A DNA stretch of 64,000 nt, taken from positions 868,001 to 932,000 of the forward strand of contig JAXQJY010000031.1 in assembly GCA_037042185.1 (NCBI GenBank), in the 5' to 3' direction. The stretch's first letter is position 1. The number at the start of each line of letters is the position of its first letter. Below, piece after piece: positions 54,572-64,000 of this stretch. The notes beneath the pieces are model-generated. The model did not search any database. It was not told the DNA's origin and saw nothing but the letters and a program-made list of their open reading frames with translations. Position numbers and translations under genes: made by a program. This DNA comes from Sordariomycetes sp. S80-01Y (taxonomy: Eukaryota > Ascomycota > Sordariomycetes).

Positions 54572-57500
54572 CCAGGTTGAAACCATCACCATCAACACGG
54601 GTCTTAGCAGGCCTCGGCTATCATAGGCACCGCTCCTATAGCAACGACCCATGCCCTCACCGTTCTCACCTTCGGAGTCACCAGCCCACCGCGGCATCGC
54701 CGGCCAGAGCTCCGTCGTTCAAGCCTGCGCCGCCGATTTCCAGAGCTAAGGCCCGGGACGGGAGATTGTCGCTTCTCCATCTCTGGCACGATCGAGATCT
54801 CAAGCTTGGCGGCGTCTTGTGTCTCTGCACGCAAGCCATGGAAAAGTTGGCCGACCAAGACTCCAGCGGCCGAGGCGTCCGCGGTGGCCAATTCAGCTCG
54901 CGAAGGGTGCGTCGCCGTGCCGCTAGCCCTGGACCCCGAGAGGCGAGATCTGGCGCAGATAGGCACGACGGGGATGCAGCAGAGGCACACCCGGAGCCGA
55001 GCGCGGGAGGCCAATCTACGGAGTACGCGCCACTACGCGCCCCTACGCGCCTTTATACCTGTTTCCCGGCGCATCCTCCGACTGACGACCGAGCTGCCGT
55101 CTCCAATGGTGTGTCGCGGTGGGAGACGAGATAGGGAGTCAGTTAGCCTCCAATTGTCAATCATCGCCCGTGCAGGGAGCCGGGCAGGGGAATTGCATCC
55201 ATTTCCAGGTTTCCGCCCCGGAAGCGGTGCAAGCCGGGCGATTTTTCTGCAGCACGGGGTTTATTGCCCAGCCCGGTCAATACACGAGCAAGGTTTGAAG
55301 CAGCCACTCGACCAGGTTATAGATTCGTCAGTGCTTGGGAAGCGTGATGCTGATGCGGTGGTAAGCTGAAGGATGTCTGCCTTGCAGTCGCCGACTTGTT
55401 GGACGCTGGGTGGGCGATGGAGAGTCATGTCTTAGACTTTGCTGAAGCTTTCAATGCGTGTGGTTGCAAGACCTCACCGACTTTACCTCGCAATCACGAC
55501 CCGTCCGCTGGACAGATGCTTCTGGCTGGATCCCCGCCCGGTTTGGAAAGCTACGAGGAGCGTTGGGAGCTGAACTGGTCGACGTTCCGTCGCAAAGAGG
55601 TCATTGGCTGCCAGCCGTTCGCGGCTTCGCGCGTCCCCGTTTGTGGTGGTCAGCACTTCGCCATCTTCCCCTCGAAACTCATTCGACGGCCAAACGCAGC
55701 AATCAGGAGCCCAGCTGGCCATACTCAGGGATTTCAAATAACCGTGAAACCCCCTGACAAGCATTGCCATTGCTCGTAATCCGTGGGGAGGGGCCATTGC
55801 AGAGTAGCACTGGTCAAGCAGCAGACGGAGGAGGCAAGGCCCGTCCCTGCACCGGCGCGTCATGGCGGCTGCATCTCGCCATTGAACACGCAGCGCCTCG
55901 TGGGAGTTTCGCGTCCGCATGTCACAGGTTCATGTTGGTGAGCACTGGCCTCTCAATTATACCCCGCTCGCCGTGCAATGATTACAACGCCTTGAATGCT
56001 TCCCCTGGGGCGGTCCCGAACATATGTGCAGGCAGAACATGGATCAGAACCCTGGCCTGTGTCCGTGTCCGTGGGTGGTGATTGACGGTGGATGACAACG
56101 CTGCGTAACGTGCTCCAAAGCGAAGCGAACGAAGCACAGCGCCTGTTGCTGTCAATCCTGCCTCGCCTTGCTTCAGCCACTCACCGGCAGCAAGTCGTGC
56201 TAAGGCTCGCGGCCTCGTGTCTGTGCGATGAGGTAGTCATGTATTCAAGTTCGAGAGTGAAACGTTATCCCCTCTGCCGCGGCAGCTTCTGCGCTGGCAG
56301 GGCCAGAAACTGATTCGGTCGCCAGGCTTGATTCACGTCGAGCTCAACACATCCGGCGTAGCACGACGTGGGCAATAACCTGACGACGGCGCGTGGCATT
56401 GAATCATCGTACGCCTCTCGAGCGCTTTTCGTATCGCCAGAGGGCCCTCTGATGCATCTTGAAAATTGCAGGGTCCAGCTCGTCCTACAAACACTCCTTG
56501 GAGCACCCCCTCTTGTGCATTTTGAAGGCTTTTCCAACGCGCCGAGCTGCAGCGATGTTCGTCGCTCAGCCGAAAGACCCTCATCGCAACCTCGAAATTT
56601 TGAGGCCATTGTCGGCACCCGCGGCAGCAACTACGTAACAGTCCCTCACCGTTGAGGGACCCTGGGTGAAGCATCCAGTGATACCGCCGGCAAAGAAAAT
56701 TTCTGCGCTGGGGCGGAGGGTCTTTGCGGGTTCGCGGTCGCGTGGGAATTTGACTCCTCGGAGGCCAAGTCCCGCGATGGAGCTGCGTATTTGTGCTGTG
56801 CAGAGTGCACTGACGGAGGGGCTGGGAGGAGCGCAGCGGATGCTCGTCATATCGACCGGCAGCCTATAGCCACCGGAGTGTTCCCTGCAAATTATTCAAC
56901 ATTTCTCTGAGAGCATCATGGCAAGACCACCAGGGAAGGAAAGTGAACAGTTAAAAAAAAAGTATTGAGCTCCAATGCCAAAGGTCGTGTGCTGATGTCG
57001 TCATTTCTCTCTTCCTTCCCCCACACTCGAGCTTCCAGAACGGGTGTGGCGCCGAGGCCCCCAGCACAAAGATATGCACGATCCACAAGTCATGCACTGC
57101 CCACAGCTGTTCAGGGTACCTCCGCCGCACTTTGTCGGCTTCCAACCAGAAACCACCATCGCGAAAACCCTCACATCCCCATACAGTGCCTTTCCTGCTG
57201 CCCCTGTCTTGGGTGTATCTTGATTGCGAATGGGCGTGACGTGACTTGTCGCGGCTGCACAGGGGGTCTTACCACTGCCGTCGTGTCTTGAATTTCTCTG
57301 GGATACGGAGTACGATCGCTTAGGAGCTCTGCGTGCCGAAATTTGGTGGGTACGAACCCACGACACCGTTTCGGCGTGGTGTGTTCGCTCATGTCCTTTG
57401 CTTTTGCCTCTTCTATGACGACTAATTACTCTCGACATGCCAGACTGGTGATCTGACCCTGCAGTAGAGCGATGCATCTTTAATTGAAGGCGACAGCTTC

Positions 57501-60500
57501 TTTCCTTGTGCCCGTCGTGTTCCTGCGTTTTGTCTCTGAGCCCGCTGTAGGGGAGTCCCGCCGGTGGATTAGGCCCAGAAGTGTAACGGCGCGCTCTGAC
57601 ACCGAGGGGCGTTGAGGCTTGGCGATCCCAACTGACACAACGGCCGATAATGAGCGGGCGATGCAATTTGAAGGCAGTGACATTCTGCTGCTGGTCCACG
57701 GAGCCGGGCTCAGCGCTGGAGCAGCGGGCGTTTTGCGGGCCTCAGTTTGGTGACGGTCGGTGGCGCAGATAGTGAGTAGCACGTCGACCGATTCGAGGCC
57801 ATCCGTGAAGTCCTCGAACCAGTCAGGAAACTGCCCGTCGCTCGTTTCGAAACCTGGCTCCGTCCGTGTTCAGCGACGTGGTATATGTCTGGCGCGCGCC
57901 AGCGGCCCGTGAATCGTGGCCTGCCCTCGCAGCCAAGCGTTTTCACATGGCAGTATCTGTCTTGCAACGTCCAGATCCAGAACAGCGATCAGCTTGGCCG
58001 CCCAGCGAGGCCTAGGCCAGATCGATTAGGGGTGAAGGCCGCGGGCTCCGTGGCTGTGTTGGGTGACTTGGAATCTCCTCGATTGAGTGGCTTCAATGGG
58101 CTCCGAGATCATCAACCCCCTCATCGATAGCTCAAAGGCAAAGCAAGCCGAGCTGAATGCAAGATCAGCAACCCCGTATTCAATCTCCTTTGGGTTTCAG
58201 CGACGCCAACAATCGCGGGGTGGCCATCACACCATCTCTTCTGGCGTAGGATGCGCTTTTCGCTCGTGAAGGAGGGGACCCTGCCTCGCAAGCTTGCTTT
58301 GTTCCGACATGGAAATCTTGAATTGGCAGATGGGATTCTGCTCCGTCTGCTTTCAAGAGTTCTGCACCTCCCGTCCAAGTTGGGCAGCCACTTGGAAAGG
58401 TAAAACTCGATAGATCTCGATATCGAGCATCGCATGACGAAAAGGTCCGCACCAGCGTCTCTAGTGGCGCAATAGCTCGCCCAACTTCGCGCTGGAAACA
58501 AGTTTCCCTCCCACTTCCCAACAGCTCGCCGAGCTTCGTTCATTCGGATGAGGTGGCTGGGGGCGTAGCGTGCTGTGATGGTGGCCGGCCCACCGGTGGG
58601 AGCACTGGCTTTGGGGACGATGCGCTGGCACTGACAGGGACAGGCGACAGGGGTTGGGAGCGTCAAAACGCGTCTTTGCGTTGCAATTGGCCGCCCCTGA
58701 GCCGCACCGCGTAAAGTGCCTTCAAGGAGCGCGTTCGCTTTTGCGCATCGGTCTTGAAGATGACGATACACGTCCTGGGCATGCGAGGGGCTGCCGGCGT
58801 ATCGAGGTCAGTTGGAGGTTTGATTCTGTGAGATGATACTGTGTCGGTTCAGAATGCCGGCCACAAGAGCAAGAGATATCCGAGACCTCGGGTCAGGCAA
58901 GCATGGTGCCTCACCAAAGATCTCAGAATAAAGCCTAAACAATACGGAGCAGGGTCGCCTCCTCGCGTGGGCGTGCCCACTTTGGTGCCTGGTTTCTAGC
59001 GATCTGAGCATCAACATTCTTAGCCAATGCTCGGCGATAGTCAGAGCTGCCACCAGCGTGGTGGCCATCATCCCGCCGCTCTGCCAACAGGCTGGGTTGC
59101 TGAGCCTGCCAGATGGGTGGTTGTTGATGTCAGCCATCTGTCCATCCGGCGGCCTTCGACGGCCTCGATACTCTGGCCAATTGATTACAGAACGGCGGCG
59201 GGGGCTATGCGGCAGGATTACGTGCGAACGCCATCTTGGTGTTGATGATGGAAAAGTGGGCGTGGGACGCGATCTCCCCGTTTCCAGCTGATGAAGCGCA
59301 CATCCGAGGCGATGATCCCTTCCCAATGCACTAGGGCGACATTCGAGATTGCTTTTCCTGCGCTGAAACTGGCGACAGCAGCTCGATTTGGATCTGACGG
59401 TCAACAGCCTCAGATAGCCCTGAGGATGCTCATTGACTGATCATCAATTAGCCTCCCGCCGCTCTGGAGCAACACGGTGGCAAGGCAACTATGACAAGTT
59501 ACACGGCTTCTCAGGCGCCGTCAAATGTCGCCAGCTGTCTGCTCTGGAGACGGCCGGGCCTGGCCGGTGCAGTCGTGATACACGGATGATGCAGCCTTCC
59601 GCGCGTGATGTTCCGTTTTGGCCGCCAGGCCTTGTTACTGATTGAAGATGGCATAATAAATCCGATTCTGGATCTGTCTCCAGCGGCGTGTGAGGAGCGC
59701 GTCCTGATGGCGCTATTGGCCAGCCGGGTCGGGGTCCCATGCATGGCGCCGGTGAGCACTTGTAGAAGCTCGCTGCAACCACTTTGGTTTGCTACGCACT
59801 TGGGGTAGCCCAGCCAGAGAGAGGCCGAAAGGGCTGTTCCAGAGCGTGTCATGGGCTGTGGGAGGTGCGGAGATCTTGTCAGATGTGGTGTGCCGTCCCT
59901 GGGATCTGGTACTGTCCGGTGCCCTGGCTGAGACGGAGGCGAAGGGGCCTCTGTCTGGCAACTCGCTCGTGCCTTCGGATGGCCAAGATTCATTATGATG
60001 TGCATGGCCCTCTGACAATGGCTCGCATTAGGGCGGCGCGGATCTGTCGACGTTTCGACCTGTGAGAGTTGCAGACAAACGCAAACTGCACAATGCGAGA
60101 AGAGCAGATCGTGAGATGCGTCAGTTCATCTTGGTTGGCCAGCGAGAGCGACTGGTCAGCCATCAGTCACTCAATCGCATAGGGCTGAGATGGACGCTGG
60201 CCAGCGTACCGTTCGGGATTGCTCGTCAGGTTGGAAGCCTGATACGGCAGGACGGCAGCGTGGAATCGACTAACGGACTGGCGGCCGAAGAGGGGTTCGT
60301 GATTGATTCGATCGAACGCGAAAAGAATGCGTTTTGGAGCGTGTCGGCGTGTCTGTTTGGCGTCGTGGGAATATCATCTGCGATCCATTATTGCATTTGC
60401 AGGGCTCTGCATGCGAGTTTGCGGAGGTGGGGTTTGTGAGATGGCCAATTGAGTGGTTGGCGTTTGCAGCTCCAGCAGGCCAAGCGCTCCTCACAGTGCT

Positions 60501-61333
60501 GGGTCTGGTTTAGGAAGCTGGGGGCGTGTTGTTCCTCGCGGCCAATTGCACAAAATGTGCTGGTGGTTGAGTCTCGAGCTGGCCTCATTTGAGGTCTTGT
60601 AGGTGAATGATAGCAGCTCTGGCAGCGAAAACACTCGATGTCATAACAAAAACAATAACAGCACCCATCGGCGAATGCAATTATATGAGACTGTCTTCCC
60701 CGTGGCTTCGGCAAACTGCTAACGTAGGTACAGTACTTGGCTACTAGAAACGAGAATCGCTGAGGTGAGCATTGCGCCTGGCTTGCCCTCACTCACCCAC
60801 TGATCCAGCCCCCCACAGCGCTGCATCTCAGACTGCCACAGCGCCAACGCCATCCATCCCTACTGATCCAATTTCGTTCACATCCGACCTCGAAAAGGGG
60901 CTCGGGGGAAAATTGAAGCAGCAGCCTATCGAGCCATTCCACAGAGTAAGTTCAATTCATCGTCGTCCCTTGGGACAGCCACAACCAAGGACCTCGGCGG
61001 GACAGAGGCTGGCTGGCTGGCTGGCTGGATGGGGTGCTCGGAACGACTGGGAGCATCGCGTGCATAAGGCCAGACTACCTAATGCCATGCCATGCCATGC
61101 TTACACGGGACACCCCAGCAGTGCCGCAGCAAAAGCACTGGAGCACAGCAGCAGCAGGCTCTCAGGCCCTGTAGGCTGTTCGGGCCCACGCTGGCCAATT
61201 GGACGCCAGCAAGCAGGGATGCTGGGAGTCTGCCGTCCACCACTGACGGGCCACTGACGAGCAGGCGAGTGCAGAGCTGAGAGCGGGTTGCGACTGCCCA
61301 GTCTGCCACTGGTGCGGCCCAGCTAAAACTGAA
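54572..61333. other. Long gene-free interval upstream of the cyclin gene
   Basis: About 6.8 kb of mixed-composition DNA (near 55% G+C by eye) with many overlapping open frames of 60-230 codons on both strands. None shows a domain, membrane pattern or codon preference like the called genes, and I found no exon chains with family resemblance. It could be the far promoter of the G1 cyclin gene, non-coding transcripts, or a region with lineage-specific genes I cannot recognise. Pentamer repeats (atgccatgccatgc) occur near 61081. Confidence 0.45.
61007..61028. repeat. (GGCT)n tetranucleotide microsatellite
   Basis: About five and a half perfect GGCT units. Confidence 0.9.
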
Positions 61334-61490
61334 ATGATGGCTCTCCTCCACTCGCTTCTCCTCTCCTCGCCTCTTCTCCTACTCCTTCCCACTCTCTCCT
61401 CCTCCTCTACCTCTACCCTCATCCTCCTCCTCCCTCCTCTCTTACCTCCCTCTCCCTGCTCCTCTTCCTATTCCCTCCTGTCCATTCATT
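61334..61490 (+). other. Pyrimidine-rich tract (CT/CCT/TCC)
   Basis: About 155 bp in which the plus strand is almost only C and T, with few A and G. Such tracts are common near transcription starts of strongly regulated fungal genes. It lies 1.45-1.6 kb upstream of the cyclin start codon and may mark the start of a long leader. Confidence 0.7.
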
Positions 61491-62931
61491 ATTTCTCAAT
61501 ACTGATTGGAAAGGTGTAGCTATCCATCCAGCGTGTGGGATAGGATCAGACAGGCCTTCGAGACGGGACGGAGGACAGGAACCATCGTGACGGAAAAGTC
61601 AGCCTGGATTCACTCGAGATTTAAATTACCTTGACGGCACCGTGATTCACCTAGTCGGTATCTCACTTGTCTCGACTCCGGTCTCCTGAATTCCACACGA
61701 CTTCTCGTTCCTCAACCAACCACTGAGATTTCTTCTCCGCAAAGGACATCTCGACCTCTCTCGACCTTGAACAATTCCTCGACCCGGCGACGAGGAATTC
61801 CAATCGATTACCCACTCTCGCCAAACGCTCATCCCTTCCGCCCTTCAACCGACCCGTCATCCCTCCACCGAGACACGATCGGTCGCCCTTCCCGAGACCA
61901 CCAAAGACAACGGAGCACTGCACCAGGGCCATCTCTGGAGGCTATCGATTCGTCAATTCCTCTACGGGTCTTGGCGTCTTGATTATCGGCAACGATCTCG
62001 CCTTCGTTCGAAGCCAGCGGTCACGTCGCAGCGTCACGAGCGTTCAACCTCGGACACTGTTCGATTCGACCACCAGCCGGCCAGACACAGGCAGACCGTG
62101 ACACTCGGTCCTCTCTCGGCGACAACATCTCGCCGGACCCTGCTGTAGAGGTATGTGGTCCACGTCGCATACTGCTTCATTGTTGGCCGAGACTTTCCCC
62201 ATCCCGTCCAACATGGGCATTCGCTCGGGATATGCTCAGGAATCTAATCTGCTATAGCCTAGATTGCATGCCGACTCGCTCAGCGTCTCTCGAACCCTTC
62301 TCCACCGGCGCGTTCACCTCGATTCCTGACGGGACACGTTAGCTCGTTGTTCCCACTTCTCAGGTCGTGTCTCATTTCGCCAACTCCGTCCATTGACTGG
62401 AAACTGTGGCGGTAAGAAACATCCTCCCAATCAACTTGCACCATTTGCCCTCCCGCATTCCCCAGGCCCAAGGGAGCTTGTAGAAGGACCAGCCCAAAGC
62501 CTATGTCTCTACACTGGTGCCTGCCCCTTCGAAGCCTCGTGTCTCTCCGCCACAATACCCAAAGGAAGCCATGGCTGATCTGTGCAATCTTCTAGAGCTA
62601 TTCACTCCACCACCGCCGGGCCTCCTCGACTCCATAGGCGACTCGGACCCCTTGTTCGATCCCTTTACTTCGACTACATGTCCTTGGCTCTCAATTCCAG
62701 CCACAGTCACTCCTTTCTTTAATTTTCAACCACGCTCTTTAATACCTTAATCACTTAATTCCTCGGCGCGCCTCATCTCATTGGCAGCCCGCCCGAGTCC
62801 ACTCTTTACAATCTCAACACTCCCGACCCAAGATTCCTGGGGAACTTATCCGTCCTTCTTTATCAACCACCCGGCAACCGCTTTTCATCTCATCTCCGCC
62901 TCTCTTCGAACTCTCTCAGCCATTACACAAA
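61491..62931 (+). other. Probable long 5' leader of the cyclin gene with a leader intron
   Basis: The plus strand is CT-rich throughout, like fungal 5' untranslated regions. A GTATGT donor at 62152 and a GCTATAG acceptor ending at 62256 (branch-like motif ATCTAATCTGC just before) suggest one ~105 bp leader intron. Several short upstream ATGs are present. The transcript start is unknown. Confidence 0.45.
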
Positions 62932-64000
62932 ATGGCTCATCCTCAAATGGATACCACCTTCTTCGTGGAAGACGATGCCGCCCCGGCGAGCATCACCCCT
63001 CGCACTGCAGCAAAGATGATTGCACGCAGGAAACAAGAGCTTATCGCCAACGAGCTATCACGCCTCGCCGCCGACGAGTACTTGGAGGACATCATGCGAC
63101 ACATGCATCACATGGAGGACGAGACTCTCCCGGACGTCAACCTCATCGATATGCAACGCGAGATTCAATGGTTCATGCGGCCGTACCTCATCGACTTTCT
63201 CATCGAGGCCCACTGTGCCTTCGCCCTGCTCCCAGAGACGCTCTTCCTTACCGTCAACCTCCTCGACCGCTACTGTGCCAAGCGTATAGTGTATAAGCAA
63301 CACTACCAGCTCGTCGGCTGTGCGGCTCTACTCATCGCTGCCAAGTACGGTGATAAGAAAGACCGTGTCCCACAGATCAGCGAGCTGAACAACATGTGCT
63401 GCGGTCTTTACGACGCCGGCATGTTTGCTCAGATGGAGATGCATGTGCTCAACACCCTCGACTGGACCATCGGCCACCCAACCGTCGACTTCTTTTCGTC
63501 GTTGATGGTAGCGGAGGAGCATGATGATCAAGAGGTGGAGCACATGGCGGCCTACATGAGCGAGATTGCCCTGTACCACCGCGACTTCGTCTCGACGAAG
63601 TCATCGACTATGGCACGAGCTTCCCTCGCCCTCGCCAGGGCAGTGCTGGGCCGACCGGAGGTCAACGATGGCGTTTGGGACCAAAACGAGAATGCTACCC
63701 TGGTGTCGCTCTCTCAGCATCTCCACCAACCGGCACCGGCTTTGGCCCGCAAGTACTCGACGCAGCACATGTCGAAGGTTTCACAAGCCCTCGCCGACTT
63801 CATGGCTCGGCAGGCCGCCCTGCAACGGCGCAACGCTGAACCACCAACGCCGCCCGCTGAGCCTGCCAAGCACGATCTTCTCAGCACACCCCAGAAGGGC
63901 CACGGTGTTGCCGCTGGCTTCGATGGATACCTCACACCACCCATTACCCCCGACGGTCACCAGTTCAACAACCAGGGCGTATCGTCATCTTACCCTCTCA
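62932..64000 (+). CDS. G1/S cyclin (Cln/Puc1 type), 3' incomplete
   Basis: Cyclin that activates Cdc28/Cdk1 for G1 progression. One open exon from ATG 62932 to the window end, at least 356 residues. Residues about 40-165 form the cyclin box: EYLEDIMRHMHHMEDETLPD, then IQWFMRPYLIDFLIEAHCAF, LPETLFLTVNLLDRYCAKR, YQLVGCAALLIAAKYGDKKD and VPQISELNNMC. A second cyclin fold follows (MEMHVLNTLDWTIGHPTVDFF, YMSEIALYHRDF). The C-terminus is Pro/Ser/Thr-rich with TPP and STP motifs, typical of phosphodegrons in G1 cyclins. The MRPYLIDFL version (instead of MRAILVDWL) points to a Cln/Puc1 type rather than a B-type cyclin. No intron is needed in the visible part. Confidence 0.93.
   Translation, partial: MAHPQMDTTFFVEDDAAPASITPRTAAKMIARRKQELIANELSRLAADEYLEDIMRHMHHMEDETLPDVNLIDMQREIQWFMRPYLIDFLIEAHCAFALLPETLFLTVNLLDRYCAKRIVYKQHYQLVGCAALLIAAKYGDKKDRVPQISELNNMCCGLYDAGMFAQMEMHVLNTLDWTIGHPTVDFFSSLMVAEEHDDQEVEHMAAYMSEIALYHRDFVSTKSSTMARASLALARAVLGRPEVNDGVWDQNENATLVSLSQHLHQPAPALARKYSTQHMSKVSQALADFMARQAALQRRNAEPPTPPAEPAKHDLLSTPQKGHGVAAGFDGYLTPPITPDGHQFNNQGVSSSYPL

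Noticed and set aside
54572-60500. Overlapping frames of 100-230 codons considered as genes or element remnants
   Set aside because: No motifs, no flanking repeats or target-site duplications, and frames on both strands overlap at similar length, as expected by chance in GC-rich DNA.

Overview
The window looks like part of a chromosome arm of a filamentous ascomycete (Pezizomycotina, most likely a Sordariomycete). Genes are GC-rich and interrupted by short introns of about 44-77 bp with GT..AG ends. The gene set is typical of these fungi: NADPH oxidase NoxA, a hybrid histidine kinase, a LaeA-like methyltransferase, a zinc-cluster-type regulator, a G1 cyclin, and an NLR with TPR repeats. All exon joins below were worked out by hand from splice motifs, phase and family resemblance; no database was searched.

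Layout. 1-1569: 3'-truncated MFS transporter (-). 3693-5420: noxA (+). 7267-8063: secreted lysozyme-fold protein (+). 8509-12684: PAS/hybrid histidine kinase (-). 14578-15837: Wss1-type DNA-protein crosslink protease (-). 16606-18575: transcription factor with a fungal_trans-type body and a partial zinc cluster (-). 19280-20602: Gfo/Idh/MocA oxidoreductase (+), converging on a class I methyltransferase (20695-21675, -). 22033-23818: amidase (-). 24610-26226: DUF1776 membrane protein (+). 26602-27393: Yth1/CPSF30 (-). 28681-29981: LaeA-like methyltransferase (+). 30800-32560: Zrc1/Cot1 zinc transporter (-).

34517-38538 is the most interesting part. It holds a head-to-head pair: an NB-ARC/TPR NLR (-) and a PNP_UDP-type nucleoside phosphorylase/nucleosidase protein (+), sharing a 231 bp intergenic region. 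The N-terminal end of the NLR and the C-terminal end of the PNP protein carry matching short Gly/Asn-rich motifs. This is the arrangement of fungal amyloid-signalling receptor/effector pairs (compare NWD2/HET-S), and I infer a cell-death or immunity module whose effector would act on nucleotides.

39473-40498: MEMO1 family (+). 42127-43499: plasma-membrane syntaxin Sso1 (+). 44278-44982: unrecognised protein (-). 45725-47005: GH18 chitinase-like protein whose catalytic DxDxE motif has lost its last Asp and Glu (-). 49415-49851: two tandem tRNA-Met(CAT) genes, each with a 35-nt intron, plus a decayed third copy near 50.7 kb. 51155-52063: unrecognised split reading frame with a duplicated ~72-residue unit. 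From about 52.1 to 62.9 kb no gene is convincing; this stretch has minisatellites and a pyrimidine-rich leader and ends at a G1 cyclin gene (62932 to the window end, 3' incomplete).

Apart from the NLR/PNP pair the genes look like independent housekeeping, signalling and metabolic genes. There is no PKS, NRPS or terpene cyclase, so nothing supports a secondary-metabolite cluster. No transposon or viral element was recognised.
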